Notes: generated by a model from the sequence alone, not told the origin. 64,000 nucleotides of DNA from Salegentibacter sp. (GCA_017795085.1 CP051246.1:310001-374000); one strand, 5' to 3'; numbered from the stretch's first letter, positions 8,680 through 18,255 are shown. Numbers and translations: made by a program.

Positions 8680-9250
8680 ATGAGAAGAATAAAATACTTT
8701 TTACCAATTTTAATAACTGTACTCCTAACCGCATGTGGAGGAGGGCATACCAAAGAAGCCAAAAGCCTTAAAAATTATAATTCTTACGCTTTTTTACCTA
8801 ATCAGGATACCATAATGAACCGTAGTTATAATAATAATGTCATTCACGAATGAAATTGTGAGTGCGGTTAATAAAAATATGGAAAATGAAGATTATGTTT
8901 TGGATAAAAATCAACCCGATGTGTTGATTTTTGTACATACAATGTTTGATGAAAAAGCTGATGTAAATGCTGATCCTGTTTATACCAGCTATAGTTACTA
9001 TAGGCCTAATTTTTATATAGGGCCGTATTATAAACCTTTTGTATATGAAGATTATTATACTATTCAGCGTTTAAGCGGAAATCAAATTCAACAAATTCCA
9101 TATACTGAACGTAGTATTGTAATTGATTTTATAAACCGAAGAAGTAAGGAAATTATCTGGCGGGCAACTTCAGACAATGAAATCGAAACTCGCCGTTTAG
9201 AACGGGACGTACGAAAGTATGTTAAAGATATTTTTAAGCAGTTTCCATAA
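8680..9250 (+). pseudogene. DUF4136 lipoprotein, broken by a 1-nt frameshift
   Basis: An ATG at 8680 opens a lipoprotein (MRRIKYFLPILITVLLTAC, lipobox Cys19) whose frame stops at 8851-8853 after NNNVIHE. The continuation lies in the +1 frame: EIVSAVNKNMENEDYVLDKNQPDVLIFVHTMFDEK... through the DUF4136 hallmarks PVYTSYSYYRPNFYIGPYY and SIVIDFINRRSKEIIWRA to FKQFP at 9250. Removing the T at 8851 restores VIHE-EIVSAVN exactly, as expected for the family. DUF4136 proteins are outer-membrane or periplasmic lipoproteins of unknown role. The break may be a recent mutation or a sequencing error. The nominal start at 8837 is an artefact without a signal peptide. Confidence 0.85.
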
Positions 9251-9298
9251 TTGATTACTAATTAATTATCCGCTATTAGCAATAATGTGTATTTTTAA

Positions 9299-9391
9299 AT
9301 CATGCTGAACTCGTTTCAATATCTAATAATTCTGAAAATCAAATAGATATCCAATGAGACCCTGAAGCAAGTCCAGGGTGATGATACGATT
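9299..9391. repeat. Dispersed intergenic inverted repeat (family A)
   Basis: A left half starting TCATGCTGAACTCGTTTCA and a right half ending in ACCCTGAAGCAAGTCCAGGGTGATGA lie head-to-head around a short spacer with AGATAT/ATATCT. The same layout occurs at 60291-60370. It is non-coding and lies between convergent genes. I recognise this type from Bacteroidota intergenic regions. Confidence 0.6.
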
Positions 9392-9421
9392 ATAACGGAC
9401 ATTCAAATATCTAATATCGAA

Positions 9422-9456
9422 AAACCCGTTTGCAAATTTACAAACGGGTTTTTTTA
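9422..9456. terminator. Bidirectional terminator between the DUF4136 gene and pheT
   Basis: A perfect 10-bp stem AACCCGTTTG/CAAACGGGTT with an 8-nt loop is flanked by A-run and T-run, so it can serve both convergent genes. Confidence 0.85.
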
Positions 9457-9503
9457 TGTCCTTTTTTCTTTACAGACTCCCCGAAAGAGGAGGGAAAAGT
9501 TTT

Positions 9504-11930
9504 CTATCGTAACTCGGCATTCAGTTCTTTTTCAAAACGCTGTTGTAACTTGCCCATTATTTTATCAACCTGCTTATCGGTTAGGGTTTTATTTTCATCC
9601 TGAAACATAAAACTTACTGCATAACTCTTTTTGCCTTCAGGCAGATTTTTTCCCTGGTAAACATCAAACAGATTGACTTCTTTTAATAGTTTTTTACCGG
9701 TTTGCAGTGCAATTTGCTCAATTTCTTCATAGGAAACCGAATTATCAAGCAGGAGGGCAAAATCCCGTCTTACCGCAGGATATTTGGGAATCTCAAAAAA
9801 AATATTTTGCTGCATGGCCGAGGCCTCTACAACTGCTTCCCAGTTAAAATCAGCGAATAATACTTCCTGCTGAATATCAAAATGTTTTAAAATCGATTTT
9901 TTTACCATCCCGAATTCAACTAATCTTGATTTTTGTGAATTCAAGGCCAAACCTTCCGAAAAATGATCATTTTTAGTAGCCGAGGCCTTAAATTCTTTAA
10001 TCCCTAAGCGTTCCAGAACACTGTTAATTATGCCTTTAAGATAGAAAAAGTCACTTTTTTGCGAAGGGATATTCCAACTCTCGGCACGACGATTTCCGGT
10101 AATGCTAAGGCTAAGGTGTTTGTTTTCATTACGCCCGCTTACATAATTATGGTAGGTTTTCCCGAATTCAAATAATTTTAAGCGATTCTTTTTTCTGTTT
10201 ATATTATAACTTATCGCTTCCAGGGATGAAAACAACATTGACTGTCGCATCACCGATAAATCCTGGCTAAGCGGATTTAACATTTCTACATTATATTCTT
10301 TCTTAATTTCTTCGCTTAATTTAGCATATACAGGGGTGGTAAGGGAATTTGTCATAGCTTCATAAAAGCCCTGCCCCATTAACTGGTTAGAAATTAAATT
10401 CTGAAGTTTATAATCTTCGAATTTAGAAGAAAAAGCCACTGAAGCATTTAACTTATCACTGAACTTTATATTATTGTAGCCATATACCCGAAGGATTTCC
10501 TCAATTACATCGGCCTCACGCTGTACATCTACCCGATAAGAAGGAATGGTAAGCCCCATCCCGGTTTCGGTTACATTATTTACGCGAATTTCCAAAGAGG
10601 CCAGGATAGATTTTATGGTTTCTTCCTGAAGGTTTTCACCAATAAGTTTATTTACTTTTTCAAAGGTGAGAAATACCTGAAAGTCTTCAATTTTCTTAAT
10701 ATAAATGTCGTCTAAATCACTGGTGATTTCACCACCGGCCAGTTCTTTTATAAGAAGTGCGGCGCGTTTTAGTGCATATTCAACTGAATTAATATCTATT
10801 CCACGTTCAAACCTAAAAGAGGCATCGGTATTCAGGCCGTGACGTTTTGCGGTTTTTCTCACACTTACCGGGTTAAAATAAGCGCTTTCCAGGAAAACCT
10901 GATTGGTGTGCTCGGTCACCCCGCTTGAAATCCCACCAAAAACTCCGGCGATACATATTGGTTTTTCTGCATCACAAATCATTAAATCCTCTTCGTGCAA
11001 TTCACGCTCAACTTCATCTAGCGTGGTGAATTTGGTGCCTGCAGGCAAGGTTTTGACATTAATTTCATTTCCTGAAATTTTAGCTGCATCAAAGGCATGT
11101 AGCGGTTGCCCGAGTTCGTGCATCACATAATTCGTGATATCCACCACATTATTTTTTGGAGTAATGCCAATCGCTTTTAAACGGTTTTGTAACCAGTCTG
11201 GGGAAGTGCCTACTTTTACATCAGAAAGCGTAACCCCGCAATAGCGTGGTGCCAGGTTAGAATTTTCAACTTTAATCGGGATTCTAAGACTCCTGTTATC
11301 TACATGAAAACTGCTTACCGAGGGGGTAATAAGTTCCAGGTTTTGACCTCCTTGCTGGTAACCGGCTTTTAAATCACGGGCTACACCCCAATGGCTCATC
11401 GCATCGGCACGGTTGGGGGTTAGGCCAACTTCAAAAACGCTGTCGTTTTCAATTTTAAAAATATCAGCAACGGGAGTCCCGGGTTGTAATTCGGGATTCA
11501 TTACCATAATACCTTCATGACTATCGCTAAGTCCTAGTTCTTTTTCTGAACATATCATTCCGTAACTGGTTTCCCCACGAATTTTCCCTTTTTTAATAGG
11601 CCAGGCATCTCCATTTTCATCATAAAGCGTAGTGCCAATAGTAGCTACCGGAACTTTTTGTCCGGTGGCGATATTGGGTGCCCCGCAAACAATTTGCACC
11701 TCTTCACCATTGCCTAAATTTACTTTGGTAAGTTGCAGCTTGTCGGCATTCGGGTGTTTTTCGCAACTTAAAACATGTCCTACCACAATGCCATCAAGGC
11801 CGCCTTTTAGACTTTGAAAGCGTTCAATTCCTTCTACTTCAAGTCCCAGGTCAGTGAGAAGCTCACCTGTTTTTTCAGCATCTTCGGGTAGTTTAATAAA
11901 TTGTTTGAGCCAGTTATATGAAATTTTCAT
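9504..11930 (-). CDS. pheT: Phenylalanyl-tRNA synthetase beta subunit
   Basis: 808 residues, normal for bacterial PheT, which pairs with PheS to charge tRNA-Phe. Domains in order are the N-terminal KISYNWLKQFIKLP start, the OB-fold tRNA-binding domain (GIVVGHVLSCEKHPNADKLQ, VQIVCGAPN), B3/B4 (editing) around NVVDITNYVMHELGQPLHAFD, B5 with GYNNIKFSD, the inactive synthetase core (LNPLSQDLSVMRQSML) and the C-terminal FDX-ACB anticodon domain (IPKYPAVRRDFALLLD ... FQDENKTLTDKQVD). pheS is not adjacent here, as often in Bacteroidota. The ATG at 11930 gives the canonical MKISYNWL start. The gene ends next to a bidirectional terminator. Confidence 0.98.
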   Translation of the reverse strand: MKISYNWLKQFIKLPEDAEKTGELLTDLGLEVEGIERFQSLKGGLDGIVVGHVLSCEKHPNADKLQLTKVNLGNGEEVQIVCGAPNIATGQKVPVATIGTTLYDENGDAWPIKKGKIRGETSYGMICSEKELGLSDSHEGIMVMNPELQPGTPVADIFKIENDSVFEVGLTPNRADAMSHWGVARDLKAGYQQGGQNLELITPSVSSFHVDNRSLRIPIKVENSNLAPRYCGVTLSDVKVGTSPDWLQNRLKAIGITPKNNVVDITNYVMHELGQPLHAFDAAKISGNEINVKTLPAGTKFTTLDEVERELHEEDLMICDAEKPICIAGVFGGISSGVTEHTNQVFLESAYFNPVSVRKTAKRHGLNTDASFRFERGIDINSVEYALKRAALLIKELAGGEITSDLDDIYIKKIEDFQVFLTFEKVNKLIGENLQEETIKSILASLEIRVNNVTETGMGLTIPSYRVDVQREADVIEEILRVYGYNNIKFSDKLNASVAFSSKFEDYKLQNLISNQLMGQGFYEAMTNSLTTPVYAKLSEEIKKEYNVEMLNPLSQDLSVMRQSMLFSSLEAISYNINRKKNRLKLFEFGKTYHNYVSGRNENKHLSLSITGNRRAESWNIPSQKSDFFYLKGIINSVLERLGIKEFKASATKNDHFSEGLALNSQKSRLVEFGMVKKSILKHFDIQQEVLFADFNWEAVVEASAMQQNIFFEIPKYPAVRRDFALLLDNSVSYEEIEQIALQTGKKLLKEVNLFDVYQGKNLPEGKKSYAVSFMFQDENKTLTDKQVDKIMGKLQQRFEKELNAELR

Positions 11931-12060
11931 CAGAATAATTTTTCAGGCAGCAAAGATAACATGACCATTGGTTTTGGCATAATCTGAGATTTTAATTTTT
12001 AGATTGGAGGGAAAAGAGAAATATCACCTTTTTATAATTCAGCAGTAATGAGGAAAATGC

Positions 12061-14214
12061 TTAGCTAATATAATTCCAAATGGTTTTTTTTCGAGTAATT
12101 TGAGTAAAGGTGTGCAGGATAATTTTATTCTTTTCGAGTTGCAAATTGGGATCTTCTTTTAAAACCATACTGGCAACATGCCGGGCATGTTGTAAAATCT
12201 GATTGTCTTTTACAATATCGGCTATATGTAAGTTGAGCACGCCGCTTTGCTGAGTCCCCATTAAATCGCCGGGACCGCGGAGTTTTAAGTCTACTTCGGC
12301 TATTTCAAACCCATCATTGGTGGTGGTCATCGTTTGCAGCCGGGTACGGCTGTCTTCCGAAAGTTTATGGCCGGTCATTAAAATACAATAGCTCTGCTCG
12401 GCACCACGACCTACACGGCCGCGTAACTGGTGTAATTGCGAAAGTCCGAAGCGCTCGGCACTTTCAATAATCATTACACTGGCATTGGGCACATTTACGC
12501 CAACTTCAATAACGGTAGTTGCCACCATAATTTGGGTTTCACCTTTTACAAAACGATCCATTTCGTAATCTTTGGCATCGGGTTTCATCTGGCCGTGTAC
12601 GATGGAAATCTGAAAATCGGTAAATTCCCGGGCTATGCTTTCATAACCATCCATCAAATCTTTATAATCCATGGTTTCTGATTCCTGAATGAGCGGATAA
12701 ACCACATAAACCTGGCGGCCTTTTTTTATTTCATCCCTTATAAAACCAAAAACTTTTAACCGGTTGGAATCATAGCGATGTACGGTTTTTACAGGTTTTC
12801 TCCCAGGAGGTAATTCATCAATCACCGAAATATCCAAATCGCCGTATAAGCTCATTGCCAAAGTACGCGGAATTGGTGTGGCCGTCATTACTAAAATATG
12901 AGGGGGGAGTAGGACCCCTTTAGTCCCCCCCGATGGGAGGGAAAGCTTTTCACCTTCTTGCGAGCGGCTCTTTTTCCATAGTTTAGATCGCTGTGCTACC
13001 CCAAACCGGTGTTGTTCATCAATAACCGCCAGACCTAAGTTTTTAAACTGAACTTTGTCTTCCAGCAAGGCATGGGTGCCAATTATAATATTGATTTCCC
13101 CATTCTCCAGTTTTTCATGAATTTCCCGGCGTTTTGCGGTTTTGGTTGAGCCGGTGAGTAAGGCTAATTCCAAATCCATTTTTTCGCAAAGTTCCTGCAA
13201 TCCGTTATAATGCTGAATAGAAAGAATTTCAGTAGGGGCCATTAAACAGGCCTGAAAATCATTATCCAAAGCAATAAGCATAGCCATTAAAGCTACAATA
13301 GTTTTTCCCGACCCCACGTCGCCCTGCAACAAGCGGTTCATTTGTGCGCCACTCCCCAAATCGGCCCGTATTTCTTTAATTACTCGCTTTTGCGCTCCGG
13401 TAAGCGCAAACGGAAGGTGGTTATTGTAAAAATCAGCAAAATGTTCGCCTACACTTTCGAAAATATAACCTTTGATTTTTTTCTTGTGCAAGAGGTTTTT
13501 TCGAATTAGTTGTAGCTGAATGAAAAACAATTCTTCAAACTTTAAGCGAAATTGTGCTTTGGCCAGTAACTCTTGACTTTTGGGGAAATGTATGTTAAAG
13601 AGGGCTTCGGCTTTTGGAATTAGCTTTTGCTCTGCTAAAATTTCTTTGGAAAGCGTTTCCTGAAACCGGCCTTTGCTCTCTATAAAAAGCTGTTGCATCA
13701 TTTTATTGATTACCCGATTGCTGATCCCGGCCTTGGCCAGTTTTTCGGTTGAAGGATACACGGGTTGCATTGCGGTACGCAACTGTTTTTTATAATCTTC
13801 AACCAGTTCCATGTCGGGGTGGGGCATACTAAACAGGCCGTTAAACCAATTGGTTTTACCAAAGATTACATAAGGTGTATTCAGTTTTAAATTCTCCCGA
13901 ATCCATTTATGGCCACGAAACCAAACGAGTTCCATTTTTCCGGTACCATCGGTGAAATCGGCTACCAGGCGTTTCCCACGCTTTTGAGCCACAGTTTTTA
14001 TATGGGTGATTTTTCCGACTACCTGCACTTCAGCCGAGTTTCGTTGTAGCTCATTAATTTTATAAAACCGGGTTTTATCGAGATAGCGGTTGGGGAAAAA
14101 ATTAAGCAGGTCGTCATAAGTTTCAATACCAAGTTCGCTGCGCATAACTTTGGCGCGGTTTGGCCCCACACCCTTTAAATAATCTATAGGAGTTTGCAGC
14201 AAATTGACATTCAT
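12061..14214 (-). CDS. recG: ATP-dependent DNA helicase RecG
   Basis: A 717-residue branch-migration helicase that remodels stalled forks and Holliday junctions. The N-terminal wedge domain (VQVVGKITHIK... VADFTDGTGKMELVWF) is followed by helicase motifs: Walker A GDVGSGKTIVA, DEQH box in VIDEQHRFGVAQR, motif III MTATPIPRTLA, and motifs V/VI VATTVIEVGVNVPNA and QLRGRVGRG. Between KLWKK and PPHILVMTATP this copy carries about 20 extra residues (416-435, KSRSQEGEKLSLPSGG...). They are low-complexity, and their DNA (12907-12970) matches a repeat found elsewhere in the window. All core motifs remain intact, so the protein is probably functional. It is transcribed alone on the minus strand. Confidence 0.96.
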   Translation of the reverse strand: MNVNLLQTPIDYLKGVGPNRAKVMRSELGIETYDDLLNFFPNRYLDKTRFYKINELQRNSAEVQVVGKITHIKTVAQKRGKRLVADFTDGTGKMELVWFRGHKWIRENLKLNTPYVIFGKTNWFNGLFSMPHPDMELVEDYKKQLRTAMQPVYPSTEKLAKAGISNRVINKMMQQLFIESKGRFQETLSKEILAEQKLIPKAEALFNIHFPKSQELLAKAQFRLKFEELFFIQLQLIRKNLLHKKKIKGYIFESVGEHFADFYNNHLPFALTGAQKRVIKEIRADLGSGAQMNRLLQGDVGSGKTIVALMAMLIALDNDFQACLMAPTEILSIQHYNGLQELCEKMDLELALLTGSTKTAKRREIHEKLENGEINIIIGTHALLEDKVQFKNLGLAVIDEQHRFGVAQRSKLWKKSRSQEGEKLSLPSGGTKGVLLPPHILVMTATPIPRTLAMSLYGDLDISVIDELPPGRKPVKTVHRYDSNRLKVFGFIRDEIKKGRQVYVVYPLIQESETMDYKDLMDGYESIAREFTDFQISIVHGQMKPDAKDYEMDRFVKGETQIMVATTVIEVGVNVPNASVMIIESAERFGLSQLHQLRGRVGRGAEQSYCILMTGHKLSEDSRTRLQTMTTTNDGFEIAEVDLKLRGPGDLMGTQQSGVLNLHIADIVKDNQILQHARHVASMVLKEDPNLQLEKNKIILHTFTQITRKKTIWNYIS
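12902..12953 (-). repeat. Repeat-derived in-frame insert inside recG
   Basis: A G/C-run palindromic stretch (GGGGGGAG...CTTTAGTCCCCCCC) is followed by CCCCGATGGGAGGGAAAGC. The latter part closely matches the intergenic CCCCGAAAGAGGAGGGAAAA at 9479-9498. It encodes the extra ~20 residues in RecG and keeps the frame open. Confidence 0.55.
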
Positions 14215-14315
14215 AAAAACGAAGATATTAAAATCGGGATTGATTTATTGTAAAAATCGAGTTCAGTTGTAAGCAGCAGCCAATTTTTGTAATTTGCAGA
14301 GGTTATTTTCCTACT

Positions 14316-16433
14316 ATGAAAATTTATTTATACTCTTTTTTTCTACTGAATTTTACCCTGACTTTCGCTCAAACTTCCGTTGAGGTTCAGCTTAAAAATC
14401 TCGATTTTAAAAATGTAGATGCTCAAATTGCTATTGCTCCTGAAACTGAAATTGTTGAAGGAAAAGTTTCTTACATTTTTGAAGTTTTACAAGAAGTAGA
14501 TTCCTTTTTTCTGGATGCTCAAAATATGGAATTTTCTGAAGTAAAAGTCAATGGAAACCCCGTTGAAACCAGCGTAAATGATACTGCAATTTGGATAAAG
14601 GAAACTTTAGAAATTTCTAATGAAAATCAACTGAGTTTAAATTATAAAGCTTCTCCTAAACAAGCCATGTATTTTATAAATTGGGAATATCCCGATGATG
14701 GAGAAATTCGAAAACAGGTTTGGACCCAGGGCCAAGGTAAAAAGAGTTCTCACTGGCTTCCTGTAATCGATAATCAAAATGAAAAAGCAATTTTTAATTT
14801 GGATATCGATTTTAATCGGGATTATAAAGTACTCGCGAACGGAGAGCTGATTTTAAAAGAAAATATTGAAGATTCCCGTTCCTGTTGGCAATTTGAAATG
14901 GAAGACCCGATGAGTAGTTATTTATTGGCAATTGCCGCCGGGGATTTTCAGCAGGAAAACCGGGAAAGTGCTTCAGGAATTGCTTTAGAACTGTATATGG
15001 ATAAAAAAGATTCGGCTTATTTTGAGCCGACTTACCGGCATTCCGTAGCAATTTTTGATTTTTTGGAAGAGGAAATTGGCGTGGCCTATCCCTGGCAAAA
15101 TTACAAACAAGTGCCGGTGCAGGATTTTTTATATTCCGGAATGGAAAATACCGGCGCTACCATTTTTTCACGGCTTATGCTTACCGATTCCATAGGATAT
15201 AAGGATCGAAATTACATAAGTGTAAATGCGCACGAACTGGCCCACCAGTGGTTTGGGAATTTGGTGACTCAAAAATCGCCTAAGCATCATTGGCTGCACG
15301 AAGGTTTTGCCACTTATTATGCCTTACTGGCCGAACGTGAAATTTTTGGAGACGATCATTATTATTGGAAATTATACCAATCGGCTGAAAAATTAAAAGA
15401 ACTAAGTGATACCGGAAAAGGGGAAGCACTTGCTAAAACCGGTGGAAGCTCGCTTACCTATTATCAAAAAGGGGCCTGGGCCTTACATGTTTTACGGGAA
15501 CGAATTGGTGATGAAAATTTTAATAAAGCGGTAAAAGATTACCTGGAATTATATGCTTTTCAGAATGTAGAAACCGCTGACTTTATCACTGAAGCGGAAC
15601 GAGTTTCGGGACAGGACCTTAGTGAATTTGTAGCAAATTGGCTAAATCAAACCGCTTTTCAGGGTGCTGAAGCCTTAAATTCGTTGAGAAAATCAAAATT
15701 TATAACCGATTATTTAGAGCTTGCAGGGCTTCGGGAAACCGGTTTAGCTGATAAAGCTGATTTCCTGAAGGTGGCGCTGAATTTTCCGGTAAACGATTAT
15801 ATAGGGCAGGAAGTGGTTTTTCAGTTGGAAGGGCATACTTCACAAGAAGCTATTAAATTGTACAAAAAAGCTTTTGAAAGTGGCAATCCGTTTGTACGGC
15901 AGGCTATTGCCTTGAGTATGGATGAAATTCCGCAGGAATTAAAAGCCGAATATGAAAGTCTGCTGGAAGATGAATCCTGGCTTACCCGCGAAGCTGCTTT
16001 AACCAATTTATGGATGCAATTCCCGAATGAAAATGTAAAATACCTTGAAAAAACCAAAGATCAGCAAGGTTTTTCCGATAAAAATCTACGTATTTTGGGG
16101 CTTACCTTAAACCTGGCCACCCCGGCATTTCAGCCTGAAAAACAGGATAATATTTATAAAGAACTTTCAGGATATACTGCGGCTCATAACCCTTTTGAAA
16201 TTCGTGAAAATGCCTTCGGCTATCTGTATCAAATCAATGCCTTTAGCGACCAGAATTTAAAAGATTTAATGCAGGGAACACGGCATCATACCACCAGGTT
16301 CCGGGATTATTGTCGGCAATTGCTTTCAGAATTGCTGAAAACTCCGCAATATCGGGAGCGTTTTCAGCGGTTAAAAGGAAGTTTACCTGAAAATCAACAG
16401 GATTTTCTCGATTTAAAATTACAACAATTATGA
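14316..16433 (+). CDS. M1-family zinc aminopeptidase (exported)
   Basis: 705 residues with an N-terminal signal peptide (MKIYLYSFFLLNFTLTFAQ). The M1 signature is complete: the substrate-binding GMENTG (residues 275-280, variant of GAMEN), zinc ligands H306 and H310 in HELAHQW and the third ligand E329 in HEGFATYY, with a plausible catalytic Tyr in SLTYYQKGAW. A C-terminal helical repeat region follows (QAIALSMDEIPQELK...), as in other M1 peptidases. It probably trims N-terminal amino acids from peptides in the periplasm. Its stop overlaps the start of the first patatin gene by 4 nt (ATGA), indicating translational coupling with the lipase pair. Confidence 0.94.
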   Translation: MKIYLYSFFLLNFTLTFAQTSVEVQLKNLDFKNVDAQIAIAPETEIVEGKVSYIFEVLQEVDSFFLDAQNMEFSEVKVNGNPVETSVNDTAIWIKETLEISNENQLSLNYKASPKQAMYFINWEYPDDGEIRKQVWTQGQGKKSSHWLPVIDNQNEKAIFNLDIDFNRDYKVLANGELILKENIEDSRSCWQFEMEDPMSSYLLAIAAGDFQQENRESASGIALELYMDKKDSAYFEPTYRHSVAIFDFLEEEIGVAYPWQNYKQVPVQDFLYSGMENTGATIFSRLMLTDSIGYKDRNYISVNAHELAHQWFGNLVTQKSPKHHWLHEGFATYYALLAEREIFGDDHYYWKLYQSAEKLKELSDTGKGEALAKTGGSSLTYYQKGAWALHVLRERIGDENFNKAVKDYLELYAFQNVETADFITEAERVSGQDLSEFVANWLNQTAFQGAEALNSLRKSKFITDYLELAGLRETGLADKADFLKVALNFPVNDYIGQEVVFQLEGHTSQEAIKLYKKAFESGNPFVRQAIALSMDEIPQELKAEYESLLEDESWLTREAALTNLWMQFPNENVKYLEKTKDQQGFSDKNLRILGLTLNLATPAFQPEKQDNIYKELSGYTAAHNPFEIRENAFGYLYQINAFSDQNLKDLMQGTRHHTTRFRDYCRQLLSELLKTPQYRERFQRLKGSLPENQQDFLDLKLQQL

Positions 16434-17332
16434 GGGCACTAGTAATATCGGGAGGAGGCAGTAAAGGTGCTTTTGCAGGGGGCGTGGCACAATATCTTAT
16501 TGAAGAACTGAAACGTGATTACGATTTGTTTTTAGGAACTTCTACCGGAAGCTTGCTTATTTCGCATCTTGCCTTGAAAAAAGCGGAAAAAATTAGGCAG
16601 ATTTATACTTCGGTAAACCAGGATAGTATTTTCAGTTTACGTCCATTTATTACCAAAAAACGTCACGGTTATCATCAAATAAGTATCAATCATTTTAACG
16701 TATTCCGTAATTTTATTCGAGGTGGAAAAACTTTCGGGGAGAGCAAGAATCTGCGAAAGCTTATCGCAAAAACCTTTTCCGAAGAGGAATTTCAAACTCT
16801 ACAGGCTTCAAAAAAAGATGTGGTGGTTACGGTTTCCAATATTTCAATGAATGAGGTGGAATATAAATCGATTAAAGATTTTGAGTATGAAGAGTTTTGC
16901 GACTGGATTTGGATTTCCTGTAATTACACACCTTTTATGAGCCTGGTTCAAAAAAATGGCTGCGAATACGCCGATGGCGGGCTGGGCTCAATGGTGCCGG
17001 TAGAAGAAGCTATAAAACGAGGAGCAACTGAAGTTGATGTGATTGTGTTAAAAACCGAGGTAACCTATTTTAACCGGATGCCTTCAAAAAATGTTTTTTC
17101 ACTTATTACAAATTTGTTTAGTTTTATGTTAGACCGCATTGAATATCAAAATATAAAAATTGGTAAGTTTGCTGCGGCTAACAAGAATTCGATTATCAAT
17201 TTATATTATACGCCCACGGTACTCACCACAAATTCCCTTATTTTTGATGAAAAAAAGATGACACAGTGGTGGGAAAGCGGATTCGCTTACGCGAAAAATA
17301 AAAGTGAAGAACTTAACCAAATTGAACCTTAA
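16430..17332 (+). CDS. Patatin-like phospholipase, first of a tandem pair
   Basis: A 300-residue patatin-fold hydrolase. The oxyanion loop GGGSKGAFAGG (residues 8-18), nucleophile Ser38 in GTSTG and catalytic Asp182 in DGGLG are all present. Family members cleave acyl esters of phospholipids or other lipids using a Ser-Asp dyad. No signal peptide is visible, so it is likely cytoplasmic. It overlaps the M1 peptidase by 4 nt and its stop codon overlaps the next patatin's ATG by 1 nt. It shares long identical segments with that neighbour (VVVTVSN, CDWIWISCNY, EEAIKRGATEVD-like), so the pair arose by tandem duplication. Confidence 0.9.
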   Translation: MRALVISGGGSKGAFAGGVAQYLIEELKRDYDLFLGTSTGSLLISHLALKKAEKIRQIYTSVNQDSIFSLRPFITKKRHGYHQISINHFNVFRNFIRGGKTFGESKNLRKLIAKTFSEEEFQTLQASKKDVVVTVSNISMNEVEYKSIKDFEYEEFCDWIWISCNYTPFMSLVQKNGCEYADGGLGSMVPVEEAIKRGATEVDVIVLKTEVTYFNRMPSKNVFSLITNLFSFMLDRIEYQNIKIGKFAAANKNSIINLYYTPTVLTTNSLIFDEKKMTQWWESGFAYAKNKSEELNQIEP

Positions 17333-18255
17333 TGCGAGCACTGGTAATATCGGGAGGAGGTAGTAAAGGAGCCTTTGCCGGCGGGGTAGCCCAGTATTTA
17401 ATTCAGGAAGAAGGCAAGAAATACGATATGTTTTTGGGTACTTCTACCGGAAGCCTTTTAATTCCGCATCTTGCGGCAGGCAATATTGATAAAGTTTACG
17501 ATATCTATACCAACGTTACCCAGCGTAAAATCTTTAGCGTAAATCCGTTTGTGGTAAAAAGAAAAGAAGGCCGGGAATATGTAACCATCAATTATTTTAA
17601 TATGTTCTGGCAGTTTATCCGGAAAAAACGCACTTTTGGGGAAAGCCTGCATCTGCACAAGCATATTAAACGAAATTTTTCGCCTGAAGACTTTCAGCAA
17701 TTAAAAGATTCTGTAAAGGATGTGGTGGTTACAGTTTCCAATTTGTCTAAAAACAGGGTAGAATATAAATCAATTCACGATTTTGACTATGAAGATTTTT
17801 GCGATTGGATTTGGATTTCCTGCAACTATATCCCGTTTATGAGTTTGGCGAAAAAAGATGGGTTCGAATATGCCGATGGAGGCCTTGGTTGCGTAGTTCC
17901 TATTCGGGAGGCCATAAAAAGGGGTGCTACTGAAGTTGATGCCATTATTTTGGAAGCCGAAAATATGGAATACAATAAAATACTCGGGAAAAACCCATTC
18001 TCGTTAATGATAAACCTTTTTGGATTTTTGCTAGACCAGGTTGAATATCACGATATTGTAGAAGGAAAACTCGCCGCACTCAATAAAAAAGTAAAACTCA
18101 ACACTTATTTTACGCCAACCAAACTCACCGAAAATTCCCTGGTTTTTAATAAAAAATTGATGACAGAGTGGTGGCAACAGGGATTTGACCACGCCCAGGA
18201 AAAACACCTGCAATATTTAGAACAGCGAAAAAAGAGTTTTTTCGGGTTGTTTTAA
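17332..18255 (+). CDS. Patatin-like phospholipase, second of a tandem pair
   Basis: 307 residues, closely similar along its length to the preceding protein: GGGSKGAFAGG at 8-18, Ser38 in GTSTG, Asp182 in DGGLG. The differences cluster in residues 25-125 and in the C-terminus, where this copy has a basic tail (EQRKKSFFGLF). Both active sites are complete, so neither copy is decaying. It is the last gene of the M1-peptidase/patatin unit. No export signal is seen. Substrate and any division of labour between the two copies cannot be read from sequence. Confidence 0.9.
   Translation: MRALVISGGGSKGAFAGGVAQYLIQEEGKKYDMFLGTSTGSLLIPHLAAGNIDKVYDIYTNVTQRKIFSVNPFVVKRKEGREYVTINYFNMFWQFIRKKRTFGESLHLHKHIKRNFSPEDFQQLKDSVKDVVVTVSNLSKNRVEYKSIHDFDYEDFCDWIWISCNYIPFMSLAKKDGFEYADGGLGCVVPIREAIKRGATEVDAIILEAENMEYNKILGKNPFSLMINLFGFLLDQVEYHDIVEGKLAALNKKVKLNTYFTPTKLTENSLVFNKKLMTEWWQQGFDHAQEKHLQYLEQRKKSFFGLF

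Noticed and set aside
8837..9250. Independent 137-residue cytoplasmic protein
   Set aside because: It lacks the lipoprotein signal of its family, which is found in another frame just upstream; one inserted base explains the split.
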